A DNA stretch of 64,000 nucleotides from the NCBI GenBank assembly GCA_037042915.1, contig CM073194.1, forward strand, positions 5,022,001-5,086,000, read 5' to 3'. Each line of letters begins with the position of its first letter. Position 1 is the stretch's first letter. Shown here piece by piece: positions 53,842 through 64,000 of this stretch. Position numbers and translations under genes: made by a program. Origin of the DNA: Auricularia sp. M13 (lineage: Eukaryota > Basidiomycota > Agaricomycetes > Auriculariales > Auriculariaceae). The notes beneath the pieces are model-generated. The model saw only the letters and a program-made list of their open reading frames with translations. It was not told where the DNA came from and did not search any database.

Positions 53842-55178
53842 ATGCCCACACCTTCTCTCCCGCTCTCTTCGCCGCACTTGCGTAACCGCGACAGGCGGAA
53901 CCCGGCAGCGTTCGCGATGACTTTGCCTGAGATTGCCGGAATGGTCATTATTCACTTGCCGAACGCGGGCATCATCGCTCGGTGCGCGTTCCTCTCCCCA
54001 GTTCAAAGATGAGGGTCTGACTACCGGATCAGCTTACGCGCTGTCGCCCGAGCTTGGTGGGGTGAGGGTACTTCGATCCTCAAACGCATGTTCAATGTCG
54101 ACGACGGGCTCGCGTTTTATTTCGACGACGTCGTGTCTTTCCGGAGGTTCCAGTGCGAGCACGACATGCTCATCTCGGGTTCCTTTGCGCTCCGCATGTT
54201 TCGGGACCGCGCCTTCAATGGTGCTCCGACGTTGACCGGCAATTCTGACCTGGACCTGTACCTCGAATGCAACTTCGAGGACGACGCTAAGGAGCTGATG
54301 GAGTCCGAAGCGTACACTCTCCTGGGTCGCTGGGACAATTTCACGCCAGTCGCTAGAGACCTCGGGGCTTCGATTCCGGACTGGTCGTTCGTGTGCGTTC
54401 TCCGCTTCGAGCGCGGGGACCGTCACGTGGACATCATTCTCACGCGAGACGCCCCGATGTATTGCATTCTCTCATTCCATTCGAGTGCGTACCCCGTCTC
54501 AGATTACCAGGATCAATATTGACAGTAAATTTCGCAGCCGTCGTGATGAACTTCATCACATGGGACAGAGCTGTCTGCTTGTTCCCGCGTCTCACCTTAC
54601 TCGAGCATACCGGGCACGTTCTCCGTGTGAACAACGACCGTACCAGACGGGCGATCGAGAAATACGAAGCGCGCGGCTTTGACATGTTACACTGGCTCGA
54701 GCTGACCGGCAGGGCGGCCCTCAAGTATCGCAAGCCTATACATCGCTGGATCGGCGACGCGAGATGCTTGACGATGCGCCTGGAGACGAAGCATATCCAG
54801 TTCGGCGTGGATCCGAACACCGGCGGCGTCGTGCAGATGGCGATGCCGTCCTCGTACCGGTGGAACGCTAACGGATTCACTCTCATATATCCGAAGGCAG
54901 ACGGTCCTCCGATTTCCCGCGACAAAAATATCGGTCTGTGGCTGCCGACGATGCACTGCCAGACGATGACGCACCCGGCTCTACTCTACCCGTATGCCGG
55001 CTCCCCCCATTTTGTGCATCAGGTCGGTAGATTTATTGTCCGTCGCCTGGTCACGCACGGCCAGTTCTGGGCGTTCCCGCAGCATGCTACTATAGATCAC
55101 AAGTTGCCGAGGCTCAAGGCGGAGCGGATCCGATGCGATTCTGACCGCTCCGCTGTGCCAGACGATCTCTATGGGTAG
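53842..55178 (+). CDS. F-box-like / nucleotidyltransferase-like family protein, member 6 (canonical DxD)
   Basis: Exons 53842-53981, 54033-54484 and 54538-55178 give 1233 nt, 410 residues. The F-box-like start is MTLPEIAGMVIIHLPNAGII and RLRAVARAWW. Residues 93-121 carry LISGSFALRMF and, 11 residues on, NSDLDLYLE. This is the Gly-Ser and Asp-x-Asp (Asp119, Asp121) signature of the nucleotidyltransferase fold. DRHVDIILT follows as a candidate third strand. After the conserved phase-1 intron come MNFITWDRAVCLFP, RWIGDARCL and CQTMTHPALLYPY. In other members the DxD is lost, so this one is probably closest to the ancestral form. The substrate is unknown; nucleotide transfer to RNA or protein is possible but unproven. 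Confidence 0.8.
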
Positions 55179-55396
55179 TTTTCAGAGACTCCGTTTATTT
55201 TCTCAATTAACTTGGGTGTCATTCGCGTCTCAGAATTAGTAGTGCAATCAGGTCAACTTTACAGAGAGTTAATCCTTCGGAGTTGGTGAATGCCGCTAGC
55301 GGCGCTACGATAACACAGCTTGCAATGGGCCCTGAGCCGGAATTCTCATAGGCCAAGCTCGTTTTATACCAGTACTCCCGCAACAACCACCGACAC

Positions 55397-55699
55397 TCAT
55401 TCATCAAGTTTGGGCCCGCGCGCCTTGCGGTGATGCGGGTGAACGAGGGCGCAGAGCCCTGAACGGAAGAGGCACAGCATTCTGTCAAGATTCGCTCGTG
55501 CCAGATCGTCCAGGGTCAAGATTGGCCACCAGCCACAGCTTGTATTGCAGCTGCACCGGGCACAATAGGCGTGAGCGCGTTGGGGGATGAGATTGAGTGC
55601 CTGTCGATCGCACTTTGAGCACGCCTCGAACATCATTGGAACGCGAAGTTCGGTATTCAGAAACGCGACATGCATACGATTGCCACAAATCCATTGCAC
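55397..55699 (-). CDS. Possible small cysteine-rich protein exon
   Basis: This minus-strand frame has two CxxC-type pairs (EACSKCDRQ and YCARCSCNTSC) in a zinc-ribbon-like spacing and a basic C-terminus. There is no clear start context or partner exon, and low-complexity composition is absent. It may be one exon of an undetected gene or chance. Confidence 0.25.
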   Translation of the reverse strand: MQWICGNRMHVAFLNTELRVPMMFEACSKCDRQALNLIPQRAHAYCARCSCNTSCGWWPILTLDDLARANLDRMLCLFRSGLCALVHPHHRKARGPKLDE

Positions 55700-56940
55700 T
55701 GGATCCAGCCCACGGTCACGGTGCGCGTGTCCTCCTCCCCTCCCCCGGCTTAGGGGTCACCCCGCACGCGACTCTCTTCGCTGCTCTGACATCTTCGAGC
55801 AGATCATACTAGACGCCTGGGTTATGCCCTGTGGGTCGTCTTCATAGGCGCTGCAGTGGCCGAAGCCAACGTGAACCGCTCGAGTGCTGCGGGGTGCTGC
55901 CACTGGCAGACTGCTGTGAAACAGAATTCCAATCCTTGCTGTCACCTGATCCCGAGAGGGGGAGACTGCAATGTGGGTGAGATAGTGTGGAAAACGAGTT
56001 CGACTACCCGGGATGGTGACTGTGCCACTGCAGGTCCATCTCGACTCGTAAGTAGCACAAGAAGTGAGATGCCACTTTCGCTGAGCGAATAAACGAATGA
56101 ATCAATGCAGCATCTGTGAGCCTGCAGTCGCGGGCCTGGACGTGTGAAAGAGGGGCGGGCCAAGGTCCGAGCCAGTGATGTCGTGCATGTCGTGCATGTC
56201 GTGCATGTCGGTCTGTGATTCAAGCCAATTCAGCGGGCCGCGAATGCGCACTTCCTACCCGACCCAATCGCAAGCTCGAGCGGACCATCGCCTGCCCGGG
56301 CCTCGTGTTTCCACTGCCCGACGAGTCGGACGGAAGCGCCGGGGGAAACGTGGGAACGAGGCATTCGAAGCGCCGGGGGAAACGTGGGAACGACGCGGAA
56401 GGCGCGCGAAAACGTGCCGGCCATGCGACCGACGTGTTACGGCACGCGCAATTTCCGGCCGCGGTGCGCGTCTTCTATTACTGCATGGAGTATCCCGCAC
56501 GCGGGATCGAGCAAGCGTGGATCCCGGAGGTTCGGATGGTCTGCGGGAGGAGAAGCAGAGAAGGCGCGTGGGTGATTCGTGACGGAGGGTGGCCTGTTCT
56601 ACTCGTCGAAGTTCCCCAGCGCTGGGCAGACGAGATCATTGCCAGAAGTTGAGATTCAGCTGACGCTGCTGAGATGCAGTGTCATTGAAAGGTTGCCTAC
56701 GTATATGCACAGAGCATCGGAACCACTGGCAGCGGGAGTAGGAGTGCTCTGGAGAACGGGTGCGCGTTCAATGCACTCCCGATCTCAGGCTACGTCGTAA
56801 ATCGAATGCAGAGGCGCGGGAGAACCATCCGCGACGAGGCATCTGACGCCGCAGCCTGCGATCTCACCTGCGCTCGGGGTGACCATGTGAACGGGTGCGC
56901 GGTCGCGTCGCGGAGGCACAAGAATGCGAGTTAGCTGCTA
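55700..56940. repeat. Gene-poor stretch with short tandem repeats
   Basis: No gene was recognised. The 9-bp unit TCGTGCATG is repeated at 56179-56210. A 27-bp unit beginning GAAGCGCCGGGGGAAACG at 56333-56359 recurs at 56367-56393. A 145-codon plus-strand frame spanning 56215-56652 has no domain. Confidence 0.6.
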
Positions 56941-56945
56941 TTGGG

Positions 56946-57150
56946 ATATGCAAAAGCAGCTGTCGGGCAAGTTTGCAAAAGCAACCGGCGAGCAAGTTTG
57001 CAAAAGCAACCGGGGAGCAAGTATGCAAAAGCAGCCGTTGAGCACATATGCAGAAACTGCCTTCGAGCACATTCGCAGAAGCTGCCTGCGAGCACATTTG
57101 CAGAAGCAAGAAGCTGCCCTCGAGCACATTGCAGAAGCAGAAGCAGCCGT
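56946..57150. repeat. Degenerate minisatellite, unit about 22-24 bp
   Basis: Variants of a unit like GCAAAAGCAGCCGTTGAGCA follow one another about nine times, changing gradually from CAAAAGCA to CAGAAGCT. The repeat leaves frames open on both strands (KQP/AEA-rich on plus, CFCM-rich on minus), so open frames here are not evidence for genes. Confidence 0.75.
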
Positions 57151-60100
57151 GGAGTAATGTTTGCACTGTGCAGAGTCTGAGACGGCTCCGAGTCGTGTTG
57201 CGGTGGTATGTTTTATGTATTAGAACGTTGCGAGGCCCCTCTCCCTGTCTCAACTGCCAATCGAGATCGGCAAGCAGAGAAGACCATATACGGTCACTGG
57301 GAGAACGGTCGATTCGACGTCAAGCGCAATGCAGCTCAGGTCGCAGACTTCGATGTCAATCAAGCACCTCGGTAAACTTGAGCGCATTTGCGGACATTGA
57401 CACAGACTGAGAGAGAGGGGGTTCAGCGACCAAATGCGTAAGGTACAGTAGATCCCAAACGCATCCGCCGCTTAAATTATTTCGCGGCAAGCGATGTTGA
57501 GCGCAAGGTTCGCAGTTCCCCAGATGAACCACCCGTTCGCAGGCCAATATGATGCATTGCTCCAAATACTGTATCAGCATTCAAACACCCAAGCGCCAAA
57601 TATGAGATGAGCTGCGCGACGGGTCCAAATACAGCACCAGAGCGTAGTGATGGGCCACACAGAGCTGGTTTTGAACGGGCTGTGAGCTGATATGAGTGGT
57701 ACGGGGCAGTGGGTTGAAATGCAGTGAGCTAAACAAAGCGCGCCCAGTGAGCTAAGTTGAGCGGGGAGAGTGCAGGGAACTGATCCAGGACAGTGAGACG
57801 TGCAGCTGATAACTTGTGGAGAGAGCGGGCGTGGCAGTGGCAGTGACATTCGCCTGCCGATGTGCGAGTGGCAACCGATCAAACGGGCGCAGTTCCAGCT
57901 CCTCTGCGCCGGGTCAGCGATATTTAATGCAAAGCGCAGTTGCGTTGCGAGGGAGTTGTAGTACAGTGCCTCCTCTTCTCCGAGTCAACAACGAGCCCGA
58001 ATGTGTAAACTGAAGAAGTGCAGCTGCTGAAGTGACCGCATTTATGAATATGACAGGAAGGACTGGCTTCCAAATTCCAGTGCCCGGGCGAGCGCACAGC
58101 CGGCCGTCGCGTTGGGTGCACGGGCAAAAGTGGGAGGACTGAAAGCGTAATCGGCGCCGATAGGTGCAGCGCGTCATCGAAGCGGGCGAATATTTTACGC
58201 AGTTTCCATGATGAGGACGAACGAAAAAAAAAAAAAACCATGGCGGGCGACGACGCGGGGGAATGGGAGCTGAGGTGGACGAGCACGAAAGAGCCAACTC
58301 GGAGGCCGCAGATAAGCGCAGCTGCAAGTATGCCGCGCTCCAGCATGACCTGCACAGAGCAACGAGAAAGACGTGTCTGAGCGCGCGCGGCTCGCCTTTG
58401 CCCAGTAAAGAGCACGATGCTCGCGCTGAGCGTAACATCTGTATGCGCGCGAGCCGGGCGTCGTAGAGTCCACCATGGCAAGGTCGAGGTTGGAGCAGGA
58501 GGAGGACAAGAGAAGAGAAGTTGATCCCGATTCGGCCGATGAGATCCGCAGCTCTGAACTCAACCCTTGCCTCCTCGCCGCCTCCCACGCGGAATTCTCA
58601 ACGGCAAGTCTCTACGAGCCGCTCTCATCGTCTAAAATTGATAATGCCAAGTGTCTCAGTAAATTCTCAGCTCTGCAGTTGTCGTTCCGCGGCAATTTCG
58701 AGCGAACGCTGCGATCGAATGCCGTTCCCTGCCCCAAGAATTATTCTGAGTTCTCCCGCTTTGTACTTACTGTACATGCTGGAAGACGACTATGTAGTAA
58801 TTACTCTACCGGTGAATCAGGTTTGGAACAACGCTATAGTGAAGAACAACCCTAGTCCGGCGATTCACCTTTCATCCGTATGCCGGTGAACCTCCGAGTC
58901 ATCAATTTGAACAACAATTACAGTAAACGGCCGGAGGAATGACTGCTGCTGCTGTGAGAACAAGAGCTAGAGCTAGAGAATGGCCACTCCAAACGCCATT
59001 CAATCGGATGTAAACGGTTTCGGCAACTTCCTGCGGGCGGGTCTCCCGCCTCTTATAATAAGTCCCACACTTGAGTTTCCGTTCTCAAATGTACCTAGAA
59101 TTGCTTATATCTACATGATACATCTATTCTAGGTCCAAAAACCTCGGCCGGGTGCGTCCTCTGAGTTCCATGGCCGAATCAAGTCTGCCGGCCGATTCTC
59201 ACCCACTCAGCAAAACTCTCGAAAGGCTCAATTTCGCCAAGATAGGCATTCCCAATATAATATGGCATGTATATGTGTCTTTCCTATTAGTTTGGAGCCT
59301 CAGAATGCCATTCTCAGCTCTCACCGGACGGGCAAAGTCTTAGAGGTTGGGTTTACAAACTCTGGAATTTCTTCATATTCTGAATCCGAAGAAGAAACGG
59401 AGCAGTTTGACATAGAAATGGGGGCGTTTGATTGAGAATTGGCGGCGCAATCCAAGATTCATTGTTCCGGAGGGTTGTCTACAATGGGGATCGGGAACTC
59501 CCGGTCCCTTCGGTTTGGACTGGCCATAGAGAACAACACCCGCCGCGGCCGGAGTCCGACTCTGCGTAGAACAAGCAGGCCTCGACTGCCACTGAAGAAC
59601 GGCATCTACAGTACTGTACTGTAGATTGATCCAGGATAGCTCATTACTGTACTCGACTCCGGGAGCCCGCGACTCGGAACAAGTGTAAACTAATCACACA
59701 ACCCCCGCGAACTCGACGATTCAACACCTTTTACACGTACTTGTACTGTGTTGCGTGAGGAATCTCGATGAGAGCATAACCCTGGACCCCTCCGCCTCCG
59801 AGTCTGAGTCTGAGTCTCACCGCCATCGCCATCTACTATACAGAGGCGGCGGCGGCGACACCGCCCCGATTTTCATTTTTCATTTTTCATCACGGTGTCG
59901 CTCGCGGGAGCAGATCCCCCCGACGCGGCGACGCGGCAATCCCGACCCTACCGGTACTTACACACCGCATATATGTACTTAGGCAGAATTCAGGCACAGC
60001 ACATACAGGCAGAATGCAGGCACCAAGTAGCGCCGGACTCAGACTTGATGTTTCGCCGACGTCGGCGTCGGCGTCCCTCACTTACTTGTGAGGTTTAGTT

Positions 60101-60816
60101 TGAGAGTTCGGGAACCGAAGAAAGAACTTGGGAGAACGGTTTGATATCTTTTCTTCTACCATCTTCATTTGGTCAACACAAACCCAGATCAGATCAGAGA
60201 GATAGGTACGAAATACATGCGGGGGCGGGTGTAGAGTGTAGGAGCGGGTGCGTGAGAGCCGGGGACGTAACGTCGTCAGAACGTGAGCGTGAAGCGTAAA
60301 GGTGGACGGCGGGCGGCGTTAAGAAGCGAAACAGACGTAACGTCATGAGCGTAAGGGTAAAGCGAGACGGGACGAGGCGGAGGTCATGAAGACGACACCA
60401 ACAGGGCGCGCGTCGGTCCAGACGATGCGGAGGGGGTATGACGGCGGGGATACAGGGCGAGGGCAAGGGGACAGTTGTTCTACTTCTACGAAGCGAAGCC
60501 GAAGCCGAAGGAATTTTTGTGCAGTCCGATGAACGAGAACCAGAGCGAATACCGAAAGCGACCAGAGGACCGGGGACAGGGAGACAAAGCGAAGCAATAT
60601 GTGCTAGAAATAAACAGAGCCGCGAGCGGGGCGTGGCGGTATAGATAGATTGGGGGTCGGGGCGGCGGTGGGCGGTGGGTGGAGGCGGTGGGTGGTGGGT
60701 GGATGCGGGGGGCGAGGAAACCGGTGATGGGAGGTGATGATGCCGGTGACGGTGACGGTTCGCCGACGTTCGACGGGCCATCGCTGGCGCTCGCCGGCCT
60801 CGCTAATGCTCGGCCC
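57151..60816. other. Long stretch without recognised gene
   Basis: I see no supported gene in these 3.7 kb. GTGAGCT/AGTGAGC words are frequent at 57620-57780, and GAGTCT is repeated at 59799-59818. G-rich tandem words (GGTGGG) lie at 60660-60710. A 224-codon minus-strand frame at 57914-58588 contains a phenylalanine run from a homopolymer and looks random. Another minus-strand frame at 60194-60781 is low-complexity. Confidence 0.45.
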
Positions 60817-61653
60817 TCAGAGCGCGACGACGCGCAGCACAAACTCGCCGGGCGCCTCGCCGCGCACAAGCCCAGCGTACGCCGCGCCCTCGCCGAGCAG
60901 ATCGACTCTCCGCACGCCCTTGGCAAGCTGCGCCTGGTCCGCGCCGCACCGCACGCGGTACGCGCGCGCCGCGGCGGGCTGGTTGCACGCCGCCCACTCT
61001 GCGCGCGTCGCCGGCGCGTGCAGCAGGTCGTACAGCGCGTCGAGCAGCGCGCCGAGCGTCGGGCCCGGCACGATGCGCAGCGGGCCCGCTGCGCCCGGCA
61101 GCGCGACGAGGATCGCAAGGGCGTGGGTGGTGGAGGTGTGGGAGGGCTGGGCGCGGTGGGTGTAGGTGAGCGGGCCGGGCGTGCTGAGGTGCGAGAGACG
61201 GATCTTGATGTACGACGGCGGGAGGCGCAGCGGCCAGAGCAGCGCGCCGGACGTCAGCAGCGGGTTGAGGCCGTGCGGCCAGCTTGCCGGCGACGAGCGG
61301 GCGCTGCTTGATGAGGACGCGGATGATTGGCTGCTGGAGGGCAGGGTCGCGCTTCGCGTCAACGGCGGGCCGCGCTGGGCCTGGGCGGAGGGTACGGCGA
61401 TGGACGAGGTGCGCGGCCGGTTGGTCGCGTTGGAGAGCGGGGCGTGCACGACGGGCGGCAGGTGGGTCGGCCACGGCGTCTGGCCCGGCGCCGGGCGCGC
61501 GGGCAGGGCGATCTTGTAGGCGTACCCCGCAGGCTGGAACACCGGCGTGTACGGCTCCGGCGCCCGCTGCTGTTCCTTGTGTTGCTGCTGGGAGCGCGAG
61601 CCGCGGCGGGGGCGCGCCAGGAAGTTCGACGAGGAGGAGGAGGAGGAGGACAT
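60817..61653 (-). CDS. DUF6699 domain protein (second copy)
   Basis: The ATG at 61653 begins a run of serines, then basic and Pro/Ser-rich sequence; an earlier in-frame ATG at 61794 is possible. The C-terminal 140 residues fit DUF6699. PSYIKIRLSHLSTPG is followed by ALAILVALPGAAGPLRIVPG, then LGALLDALYDLLH, a Tyr-Arg-Val-Arg-Cys segment, and finally GVRRVDLLGEGAAYAGLV and the end FVLRVV. The gene appears to have one exon, and length and domain position are normal. The GC content is extreme, giving long open antisense frames that I reject. The role of DUF6699 is unknown. It is a distant relative of the gene at 7.3-8.5 kb. Confidence 0.75.
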   Translation of the reverse strand: MSSSSSSSSNFLARPRRGSRSQQQHKEQQRAPEPYTPVFQPAGYAYKIALPARPAPGQTPWPTHLPPVVHAPLSNATNRPRTSSIAVPSAQAQRGPPLTRSATLPSSSQSSASSSSSARSSPASWPHGLNPLLTSGALLWPLRLPPSYIKIRLSHLSTPGPLTYTHRAQPSHTSTTHALAILVALPGAAGPLRIVPGPTLGALLDALYDLLHAPATRAEWAACNQPAAARAYRVRCGADQAQLAKGVRRVDLLGEGAAYAGLVRGEAPGEFVLRVVAL

Positions 61654-61799
61654 GTTGAGCGAGTCGATGAGCAGCTGTATGCGTCTAGCGCACTGGGCGA
61701 ATGTGGACGTCGGGGAGGGCGCAAAGGACGTGTGCGGGCGCGGGGGCGGCGACGGCGGGCGAGGGCGGAAGTGGTTAGGGGTGACGCTGCGCATATTGA

Positions 61800-64000
61800 G
61801 CCCTCCTCTTTTGTACTCGCTCGCTCGCTGGTCGCCAGGCAACACCCCGAGCGCGGCAAGCCCCGACCTCGGTGCACACTGCCACCACCCAACTTGTTCT
61901 TCTTCCTTCCGGACCGCCACACACGCACCCTCTGTCCGCCCTTGCACCAAACAATGCCGATGAATGGGATACTCGCCTCGTGCTCGTGCGCCCTCCACTT
62001 ACTGTACCACCCACGAACGAGTACAAGAGTGCATAGCACCCGGCCTCACTAAATGATGTCGGCACCGCCTTGCGCGCCCGACCTGCTGCACCGCTGCGCT
62101 ATTTGGCCCTCTGAATCGCCTTCTCAGGGGTGCACTGTCGCTCTTTGGCAGTTCTGTTTGGGAGCAACGCAGCTCTGACAGTCGCGCATCTGGGGAACTG
62201 CCTGCCATCGGACACTGGTACAGCTCCCGGCGTCGGTGACCGCGCAACTGCGGGCCAATGGGTGTCAGGGCATTGTGTGGTATGCGAAGCTGTTAGGACC
62301 CTCTCTGGTTGTCGTTCAGCTTCTGTGACTACGACTGCGACGGCTGCTCAAATTGGACGCCGACTCGACGGCTGCTTCTCATGGCCAGTTCAATGTGTGC
62401 GTGGGTGCGGTTCCTGTCAATGGCTTCGCGTTCACACTCTCGCGCCCCCCTAGCTTCTGTGTCACCGCGACGCGCCGGATCGACATCCACATCCACATTA
62501 CATGACATTACATTAAACGCGACCTCGCACGCGCACCCGTTCACGTTGTCACTCCGAGTCGCAGAGTATGGCGCGACTTTTGGTTATTGCGATTTGCGAA
62601 CTTTTTTGGCCGGGCGCTCTCTCCAGGTGCTTCGGCGCTCAGTTGGATATTGCGGGGTGGGTTTCTATGAGGCGCTGACGTCGACCACGACGAAGGACTG
62701 GGACTGCACCCTCCGTCACGCGTCACCCTGGGCAAAGCGCGTTCACATTCCTCGTCCGAGCCCGAGCCCGAGCCCGAGCCCGAGGTTGTCAATTTGGAGT
62801 CGCATTCCACGCGTCGCATTTTCGATACTACTGTATCCCGCGGCGTGCGTCCAGTCTACTCTCGTCCGACGTCATCCCGCCCGCCACACCGTACCTCACG
62901 CTGCGCCGGGATGCATCCCAGGGCCGGGATCCTCGGTTAATAAGTACTATGCACAGTGCGCGATATGTGCCTTGCCGTTACCGTAACCGGGCGTCGGGAG
63001 CTCGGCCTGAGTGGCGTGCAACGTGGGCGACGCGTTCGCGTTGCGTGTGGGCCCGACTCCCGAGCCGAGGTGCGGGCTGCCGGGGAATGTCAACGTGTGC
63101 GCCACGCCCGCCGGTCGCGGTCGAGTGGTAGATGTGCCGCGCTTCCACCTAATGTCGGTTCGCGAGCCCGCCGCTACTCGTTTTCGTTCTCGTGCCCGTG
63201 CTGCGCTTCCTCACCCGCTCTCAATTCTGCTCCTTGCCGCTCGCTCTTCTTTCAGGTGTTAGTGGAGCGGGATCTGCGTAGCCACCGAATCATCTTCATT
63301 CCCTGCAATGCAAGTCGCCCGCTCGCTCGTATTCATTACCACACCCGCACTTGCTCTCGCTCTCTACTTGTCCGTGTCCTCGCGCCTGGGACAGCGCGGT
63401 ATTGATACCAACTACGTCGTTCTCTCCCGCCACCTCCGACTCTTCGACGTCCAACCTCCAACCTGCACCTCTCGTCGCCACGACGCCACTCAGCACTGTC
63501 GATCCGTCGATGCGGATGTCGATCGCAATCTGTGAGTCTGCACTGCCTGGTAGGGCGGTGGTCGCGGCATGAACTTCGAGTGCCTCGCTCCGAGTCATCA
63601 TGCATATCTGATTCTCCTGGCGGTGCGGTGCGGCCGTTCGTTCTCAGCCTGAATCGAATCTGCGACGGAATTCCACCATACAGTCCTGGCGGTGTATCTC
63701 CTTCTCCTCTCCTCTGCATGTCTGCATGGATGACGGTCGTGCATTCCCTTCGAAGGCTGAGACTCTGTGATCAGCACGGTCGGTGTGCTGGATAGTTTAT
63801 GGCTGCGCGTGTTGCGCGATCGCGGTGTCAAGGGCTAGCTCGGCCTCGGAGGCGGGATGCACGTTCTCTCGGAGACGGGATGCACTTTCCCGCGGAGGCG
63901 TTGCGTGATGCACCTTCCCTCGTAGGCGTTGCGTGGTGCACCTTCCTGCGAAGGCGTTGCGTGGTGCACCTTCCTGCGAAGGCGTGGCGTGATGCGTCTT
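61800..64000. other. Right-end stretch without recognised gene
   Basis: No supported gene was seen. A hexamer repeat of GAGCCC lies at 62756-62784. At 63850-64000 a unit of about 33 bp (GGCGTTGCGTG with TGCACCTTCC) is repeated four or five times and continues past the window edge. Confidence 0.45.

Noticed and set aside
55397-55699. A zinc-ribbon protein gene
   Set aside because: Two CxxC-like pairs are suggestive, but without a start, partner exons or a known spacing it is kept only as a low-confidence feature.
57914-58588. A 224-residue minus-strand protein
   Set aside because: It includes a run of phenylalanines from a poly-A tract, irregular cysteines and no domain; composition looks random.
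60679-62052. Long plus-strand frames opposite the second DUF6699 gene
   Set aside because: Extreme GC content keeps these frames open; only the minus strand shows the DUF6699 blocks.

Overview
The window looks like a basidiomycete (Agaricomycetes-type) nuclear genome. Almost every gene model needs several introns of about 45-60 nt with GT-AG ends. Several families are typical of these fungi: DUF6699 proteins, KDZ transposon proteins with CxC cysteine clusters, a TET/JBP-like dioxygenase and a Helitron. No ribosomal RNA, CRISPR array or functional tRNA was found. All calls were made by reading the sequence; no database was searched.

Left part (1-25 kb). The 3' part of a CxC5/CxC6 (KDZ-associated) protein gene is followed by a gene-poor repeat region. 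Then come an intact nine-exon orphan gene (3.3-6.0 kb, minus), a DUF6699 gene (7.3-8.5 kb, plus), an aldo-keto reductase gene (8.8-10.0 kb, minus) and a small single-pass membrane protein gene (10.5-11.0 kb, minus). A 7-kb Helitron replicase-helicase gene (12.0-19.1 kb, plus) ends in a deubiquitinase-like peptidase domain. Two members of a paralogous family follow (19.3 and 23.5 kb).

Middle (25.46-42.56 kb). A 17,101-bp KDZ-type DNA transposon can be delimited to the base: 226-bp terminal inverted repeats with one mismatch, flanked by the 8-bp duplication TCCGCTCG. It sits inside an exon of a gene coding for a 2OG-Fe(II) dioxygenase-like (fungal TET/JBP-type) protein. Removing the element and one duplication copy gives a continuous spliced frame of 783 codons. 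The element carries, all on the minus strand, a KDZ transposase with likely frame breaks, an Ulp1-type peptidase with a SUMO-interacting-like motif, and two unrecognised genes. It also holds captured cyclin fragments near both ends, a nested young element with tRNA-like repeats, and about 28 copies of an interrupted palindrome, CGCGG-N3-CCGCG, that I do not see elsewhere in the window.

Right part (42.6-64 kb). The dioxygenase core gene is followed by four more members of the paralogous family (44.8-46.0, 47.9-49.2, 51.7-53.0 and 53.8-55.2 kb). With the two on the left this makes six intact genes of 385-410 codons. They share an F-box-like start, a divergent nucleotidyltransferase-like segment (only the last keeps a canonical GS...DxD signature), a conserved phase-1 intron and a C-terminal RW-x-GD-x-x-x-W signature. 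Two further genes interleaved with them (46.5-47.8 and 49.3-50.4 kb) appear to be paralogs of each other. From 55.2 kb on the sequence is mostly gene-poor and rich in short tandem repeats, apart from a second DUF6699 gene at 60.8-61.7 kb.

The most notable points are the precisely bounded KDZ insertion into a TET/JBP-like gene, the dispersed palindrome in that element, and the six-gene family surrounding it.
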